DNA of 64,000 nt. Source: Apostichopus japonicus. Taxonomy: Eukaryota; Echinodermata; Holothuroidea; Aspidochirotida; Stichopodidae. The notes beneath the pieces are model-generated. The model was not told where the DNA came from, did not search any database, and saw nothing but the letters and a program-made list of their open reading frames with translations. The stretch spans positions 15,581,001-15,645,000 of the forward strand of contig NC_092568.1 in assembly GCF_037975245.1 (NCBI RefSeq), given 5' to 3'. The position numbers and the translations under genes were made by a program. This document shows, piece after piece, positions 62,701 through 64,000 of this stretch. How positions within the stretch are numbered: position 1 is the stretch's first letter; each line of letters starts with the position of its first letter.

Positions 62701-64000
62701 AAATGTAACATGTAAAGCAACCCCCACCTCCCACCCCATCTCCTCCCCTCATATACCAAAAATTCTGCTAACAAGTCATTCTATCTCTGTAAAGAATGTT
62801 TCTCACACCTCTATGACACCACCCCTCCCCCTCTCCAGCCCTCACCCCTCAAACTCCCACTGAACATTACTACACACAGTACTAATTAAAAGTAATATAT
62901 AATTTGTAGTACAATAAAATGTAGTAATATAGTTACCAAAATGAAGTACAAAACTTACTGCTGATTTAGCCCAAAGTGTGAATAAGGATGTAACTTCCTG
63001 GTACAACTTTTCAGCATCGACATTCTGGGTTTTAAGCCAACCTGACCTGTAGAAGTAACAATGCGAAAGTAATGTTAAACTCACAGTCATTCTTTTGGCA
63101 TGGACCAACAGTAATAAGTAAAGAGCAAACATATATTATTAAATTGAGCCCACAATTCCATAGATCCTCACAGTGATCAAATCTCAAGCAAAAGAAACAG
63201 AACTCCAGCTTATCCCTCCGTTGCCCCCCAACTCTTATATTTCTGGTGTTCACATCACCACTAAATTATACCTCTGAGAAATGAATTATGAGAAATGAAA
63301 TGAGAAATGAATCAGAACACTAAGAAATGCATTTTGTTCTTTCACATTCTTTTTTCCCATAAAATGATGAAAAGCTGTCATCCATACCTTTGAGAGTCTA
63401 CAAATTTGATCAGGAGAGGAAAGAAGGCATGGAGATCTCTCACTATTAGATGGTAGTCCTGTAAAGACAAAAGTAATATCAAGTAATATGGAGTTTGTAG
63501 GTGGAAATATTCCATTTCTGGAAGGAATATGTTCCTCAAGACACACAAAACAGGATACCTTGATCTCTATTATTATATTATCTCATATTAGCAAGTTCAT
63601 GTTGATAGCAAGAATAGCAGACTATTTCTGTTTCATAAATAGCTCATTTGCTTCTGCAAATACTTGATTACAATTTTAAAATGTTCTATCACTGTTATGA
63701 TCATAAAACCAAAACTTTCAGTTTTCAGTATGTTTAGTTAAGTCTAAGCTTAGTCTTATGAAGGATACACATGTATGCAGCAGTACTCATTTGATCTTTT
63801 CCAAGAATGTTTGCAAAGGAGTTTCAAAGCAGCAAGTTTATTATTGGCCTATAGCTTGAATATTACAATGGACTGTTTTAAGTAATGTGATGTGCTTGAC
63901 CCAAGCCAAGTTGTATTGTCCAGTAAACTGGCTGTCAACATTTTATCATTTCTATTTTACAGGTAAAAAAAAAAAAAAGTGAATAAGAAGTTGTGAGGTT
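29017..64000 (-). CDS. RyR: Ryanodine receptor, C-terminal third, 5'-partial (at least 47 exons)
   Basis: Homotetrameric calcium-release channel of the endoplasmic or sarcoplasmic reticulum. Exons in gene order: 63388-63458, 62959-63046, 62195-62455, 61580-61645, 58625-58762, 57583-57695, 57261-57354, 56639-56742, 56265-56316, 55865-56024, 55316-55395, 54834-54910, 54496-54569, 53297-53317, 50565-50645, 50174-50262, 49256-49312, 48923-48994, 48464-48650, 47811-47881, 47057-47122, 46523-46602, 45832-45935, 45503-45560, 44859-44935, 44532-44611, 44153-44251, 43736-43812, 43349-43543, [unresolved], 41876-42108, 40391-40589, 39482-39543, 39170-39269, 38795-38881, 38310-38519, 37363-37493, 36865-36907, 36016-36146, 35045-35105, 34605-34751, 34082-34213, 32648-32696, 32112-32219, 31445-31509, 30233-30333, 29888-29939, 29017-29106. 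Similarity to vertebrate and fly RyR is continuous. About 1,600 of the usual 5,000 residues are present; the rest lies beyond 64000. Confidence 0.97.
31809..32125. repeat. 46-bp tandem copies of the RyR S6-exon end and its splice donor
   Basis: Seven copies with an exact 46-bp period; the donor-complement 'ctcac' falls at 31831, 31877, 31923, (31969 mutated to ctcat), 32015, 32061 and 32107. The last is the real donor of exon 32112-32219. On the minus strand each unit reads gtgagcattgatgttgttat then tgttatccttcttgccatt, that is intron start plus the codons for VIVILLAI of S6. The other six copies lie in the intron, downstream in gene direction. Confidence 0.95.
32112..34213 (-). CDS. RyR: RyR exons for S5, pore loop and S6
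   Basis: Exon 34082-34213 encodes S5 ([20 protein letters not shown]) and the lumenal turret up to NMMT. Exon 32648-32696 encodes the pore helix and start of the filter ([16 protein letters not shown]). Exon 32112-32219 encodes the rest of the filter and S6 ([33 protein letters not shown]). The filter junction is ATT-G/CT-GAT, giving Ala where RyRs normally have Gly in GGGIGD. Asp and Glu after it are kept. The donor of the S6 exon is followed in gene direction by six tandem copies of itself. Confidence 0.95.
32700..33325. repeat. About 62-66-bp minisatellite, RyR intron beside the pore exon
   Basis: Unit based on gacaggcatctgattaatca, then acaccaatagctgcaccagc, then aatgtgtttaagagaagttt. 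About ten copies with and without 'ataac' insertions. The copy nearest the gene runs into the polypyrimidine tract and acceptor of exon 32648-32696. Confidence 0.92.
34605..38881 (-). CDS. RyR: RyR exons for S1 to S4 and the S4-S5 linker
   Basis: S1 is in 38795-38881 ([18 protein letters not shown]). A hydrophilic, acidic S1-S2 segment and S2 are in 38310-38519 ([20 protein letters not shown]). Exon 37363-37493 encodes [18 protein letters not shown]. Exons 36865-36907 and 36016-36146 encode [14 protein letters not shown] and a variable helical insert. S3 spans 35045-35105 and 34605-34751 ([27 protein letters not shown]). S4 and the S4-S5 linker are in the same last exon ([32 protein letters not shown]). 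All joints keep phase, and the KREKE and THNGKQ landmarks are invariant RyR signatures. Confidence 0.96.
35402..35716. repeat. (TA)n microsatellite with TATATGGATATA variants
   Basis: Almost pure TA dinucleotides with inserted GGA or CCA, largely self-complementary. A second short TA run is at 35862-35882. Between them is a non-repetitive segment with 'agatcgctataactcgtgaa' on the minus strand, which looks transposon-derived but was not identified. Confidence 0.95.
36785..36807 (+). repeat. Poly-G tract in RyR intron
   Basis: A G run of about 15 nt preceded by gggtggaggt. Similar homopolymers occur at 31738-31750 (G), 26923-26940 (G) and 49946-49963 (C). They may form G-quadruplexes or mark assembly-difficult points. 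Confidence 0.85.
38556..38692. repeat. Short minisatellite of taatggtttatatagtg units
   Basis: About eight imperfect 17-19-bp units in the RyR intron between 38519 and 38795. Confidence 0.85.
39170..43543 (-). CDS. RyR: RyR exons for the divergent auxiliary membrane region and linker
   Basis: Exon 43349-43543 encodes a basic amphipathic part and a hydrophobic stretch ([19 protein letters not shown]). Exon 41876-42108 encodes a second hydrophobic stretch ([20 protein letters not shown]) followed by [18 protein letters not shown], which resembles the weakly conserved vertebrate segment before S1. Exons 40391-40589, 39482-39543 and 39170-39269 form a hydrophilic Ser/Glu-rich cytoplasmic linker. 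This is the fastest-changing part of RyRs (divergent region 1). The junction between 43349 and 42108 does not keep phase if made directly, so at least one short exon between them is missing from the model. Confidence 0.8.
42315..42448 (-). CDS. Possible extra RyR exon bridging a phase gap (uncertain)
   Basis: Exon 43349-43543 ends in phase 2 and exon 41876-42108 begins in phase 0, so a bridge of length 1 modulo 3 is needed. An open stretch here has an acceptor (GTTGATAG) at its 42448 end and GT donors at 42322 or 42314. Using 42315-42448 with a 14-nt extension of the next exon to 42122 would restore phase. The encoded peptide has no similarity I recognise and the second acceptor is poor. A different small exon is equally possible. 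Confidence 0.25.
43736..45560 (-). CDS. RyR: RyR exons for the U-motif
   Basis: Exons 45503-45560, 44859-44935, 44532-44611, 44153-44251 and 43736-43812. The product runs [20 protein letters not shown], then FLGRIEIMG, then [20 protein letters not shown], then [20 protein letters not shown] and [14 protein letters not shown]. It is almost colinear with the vertebrate segment after the EF hands. The U-motif clamps the C-terminal domain in the tetramer and couples cytoplasmic signals to the pore. Phases chain without conflict up to 43349-43543. Confidence 0.95.
45832..47122 (-). CDS. RyR: RyR exons for the EF-hand pair
   Basis: Exon 47057-47122 encodes [20 protein letters not shown], the segment just before the EF hands in all RyRs. 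Exon 46523-46602 holds EF hand 1 with loop [12 protein letters not shown], and exon 45832-45935 holds EF hand 2 with loop [12 protein letters not shown]. Both loops have acidic or oxygen-bearing residues at positions 1, 3, 5 and 12, and Gly at 6. They should therefore bind calcium, unlike the degenerate loops of vertebrate RyRs. The pair sits beside the S2-S3 domain in RyR structures and is thought to take part in calcium-dependent inactivation. Confidence 0.95.
47460..47555 (-). mobile_element. tRNA-like sequence, probable SINE head
   Basis: On the minus strand the sequence contains a tRNA-Leu/Ser-like A box (tggccgagtggataaaggcg) and, after a class II-like variable region, a B box-like ggttccgggttcgatgc. 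The T-stem pairs poorly and the acceptor ends do not pair well, so a functional tRNA is unlikely. It is GC-rich against the AT-rich intron. The sequence after it on the minus strand (to about 47340) may be the SINE body. It lies in the RyR intron between 47122 and 47811. Confidence 0.55.
47811..56742 (-). CDS. RyR: RyR exons for the acidic divergent segment and RIH-associated region
   Basis: Exons from 56639-56742 to 47811-47881. They begin with a divergent acidic part: [11 protein letters not shown], then a run of seven Asp in 55865-56024. The conserved series follows: [98 protein letters not shown] and [14 protein letters not shown]. All joints keep phase. The region matches the RIH-associated domain shared by RyR and IP3 receptors. 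Its mapping is firm because almost every exon aligns without gaps to the vertebrate order, except around the 21-nt microexon. Confidence 0.94.
50406..50533. repeat. 68-bp direct duplication in RyR intron
   Basis: Two near-identical copies starting at 50406 and 50474 (shared core gttgaaactgttgctaaggt), with the second copy ending at about 50533, 32 bp before exon 50565-50645. Confidence 0.92.
50646..53296. other. 2.65 kb RyR intron, nothing else recognised
   Basis: AT-rich sequence between exon 50565-50645 and the microexon. A short (att)n run is at 52226-52260. No coding exon with RyR similarity or mobile-element signature was seen. Confidence 0.5.
53297..53317 (-). CDS. RyR: RyR 21-nt microexon (candidate cassette exon)
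   Basis: On the minus strand this reads ACTCAGTGGAGTTCTATGCAG, preceded by an AG acceptor (CTTGAAAG) and followed by the donor GTAAAA. It joins exon 54496-54569 (ending in phase 1) to exon 50565-50645 (starting with two bases of a codon), adding DSVEFYA. The length is a multiple of three and the flanking exons are compatible without it, so it may be included or skipped. It lies at a point where vertebrate RyRs carry extra residues between KAEGLG and the [10 protein letters not shown] block. The polypyrimidine tract is only moderate. Confidence 0.6.
53736..54365. mobile_element. MITE-like element with hAT-type inverted ends and an internal 127-bp duplication
   Basis: The left end catgtgcagggatgtgccca and the right end, read in reverse as catatgcagggatgtgccca, form terminal inverted repeats; the CAGGG start is typical of hAT transposons. 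The inside is about 600 bp, has no transposase ORF, and contains two direct copies of about 127 bp starting at 53924 and 54051. An 8-bp hAT target duplication is not clear; the CATRTG beside each end may be part of the repeats or a degenerate duplication. It sits in the RyR intron between the microexon and 54496. Confidence 0.7.
56446..56600. repeat. Imperfect tandem duplication in RyR intron
   Basis: Segments with agtttaatacaaatgggatc, 'gtacatttaaac' and 'tcatcaag' occur twice, with periods of about 65 and 86 bp, indicating an imperfect duplication. Confidence 0.8.
57261..63458 (-). CDS. RyR: RyR exons upstream of the RIH-associated domain (central helical region)
   Basis: Seven exons run from 63388-63458 ([16 protein letters not shown]; RyR1 has a similar DLHSFYPLLIRFVD) to 57261-57354 ([15 protein letters not shown]). 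Others show [45 protein letters not shown] and [18 protein letters not shown]. This is the large cytoplasmic helical scaffold linking the N-terminal regulatory domains to the channel core. The 61580-61645 exon is given its shortest form because joining its end to 58625-58762 restores the vertebrate order (HIQDKVK then HWQKQLY). The donor is only AAG/GTTGAC, and the reading frame stays open to 61343, so a longer isoform is possible. Confidence 0.9.
58763..61579. other. 2.8 kb RyR intron with small repeats
   Basis: It contains the 15-bp minisatellite at 59149-59237, a G/A-rich patch at 59697-59725 and a (ggt)n run at 61500-61521. The part from 61343 to 61579 is open on the minus strand in frame with the upstream exon and might be a longer exon. 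No other gene was recognised. Confidence 0.55.
59149..59237. repeat. 15-bp minisatellite, six copies
   Basis: Unit ccccatagagcccct, GC-rich, almost perfect, in an otherwise AT-rich intron. The resulting PHRAP repeat in one frame is an artefact. Confidence 0.93.

Noticed and set aside
219-64000. Functional link between the PARP and RyR genes because they are neighbours
   Set aside because: Convergent neighbours in animal genomes are usually unrelated, and no shared element or fusion is visible.

Overview
This 64 kb window is animal nuclear DNA from an intron-rich, AT-rich genome. Genes are split into short exons with GT-AG splice sites, and introns are full of tandem repeats, a truncated LINE, a MITE-like element and a tRNA-like SINE fragment. 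The two genes are an ankyrin-WGR-PARP protein of the pme-5 type, absent from vertebrates in this form as far as I know, and a single-type ryanodine receptor. Together with the repeat families this suggests a marine invertebrate. An echinoderm such as a sea cucumber would fit, but that is a weak inference. No bacterial, phage or CRISPR system is present.

Layout: (1) 219-26007, plus strand: the 3' 25 exons of a poly(ADP-ribose) polymerase with N-terminal ankyrin repeats, an acidic linker, a WGR domain, a PARP regulatory domain and a catalytic domain with an intact H-Y-E triad. The 5' end lies left of the window. The exon model is phase-consistent over 1,304 codons. (2) 26008-29016: the shared 3' flank of two convergent genes, with no further gene seen. 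(3) 29017-64000, minus strand: the C-terminal third (about 1,600 residues, at least 47 exons) of a ryanodine receptor (RyR), from the region upstream of the RIH-associated domain, through a canonical EF-hand pair, the U-motif, the transmembrane helices, the selectivity filter and S6, to the zinc-binding C-terminal domain and stop. Its 5' end lies right of the window. One junction, near 42.1-43.3 kb, could not be resolved.

The genes are tail to tail, and nothing in the sequence links their functions. The PARP-like protein is expected to act in nuclear DNA-damage or ADP-ribosylation signalling, and the RyR to release calcium from the endoplasmic or sarcoplasmic reticulum.

The most unusual signals concern splicing and the RyR pore. 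The S6 exon end and its splice donor are tandemly copied seven times with an exact 46-bp period. The reconstructed selectivity filter reads GGGIAD instead of GGGIGD. A phase-neutral 21-nt microexon sits in a 3.9 kb intron span. In the PARP gene, exon 6 contains two near-identical donors exactly 74 codons apart. At least nine unrelated minisatellites, one of them 3.4 kb, are each confined to a single intron.
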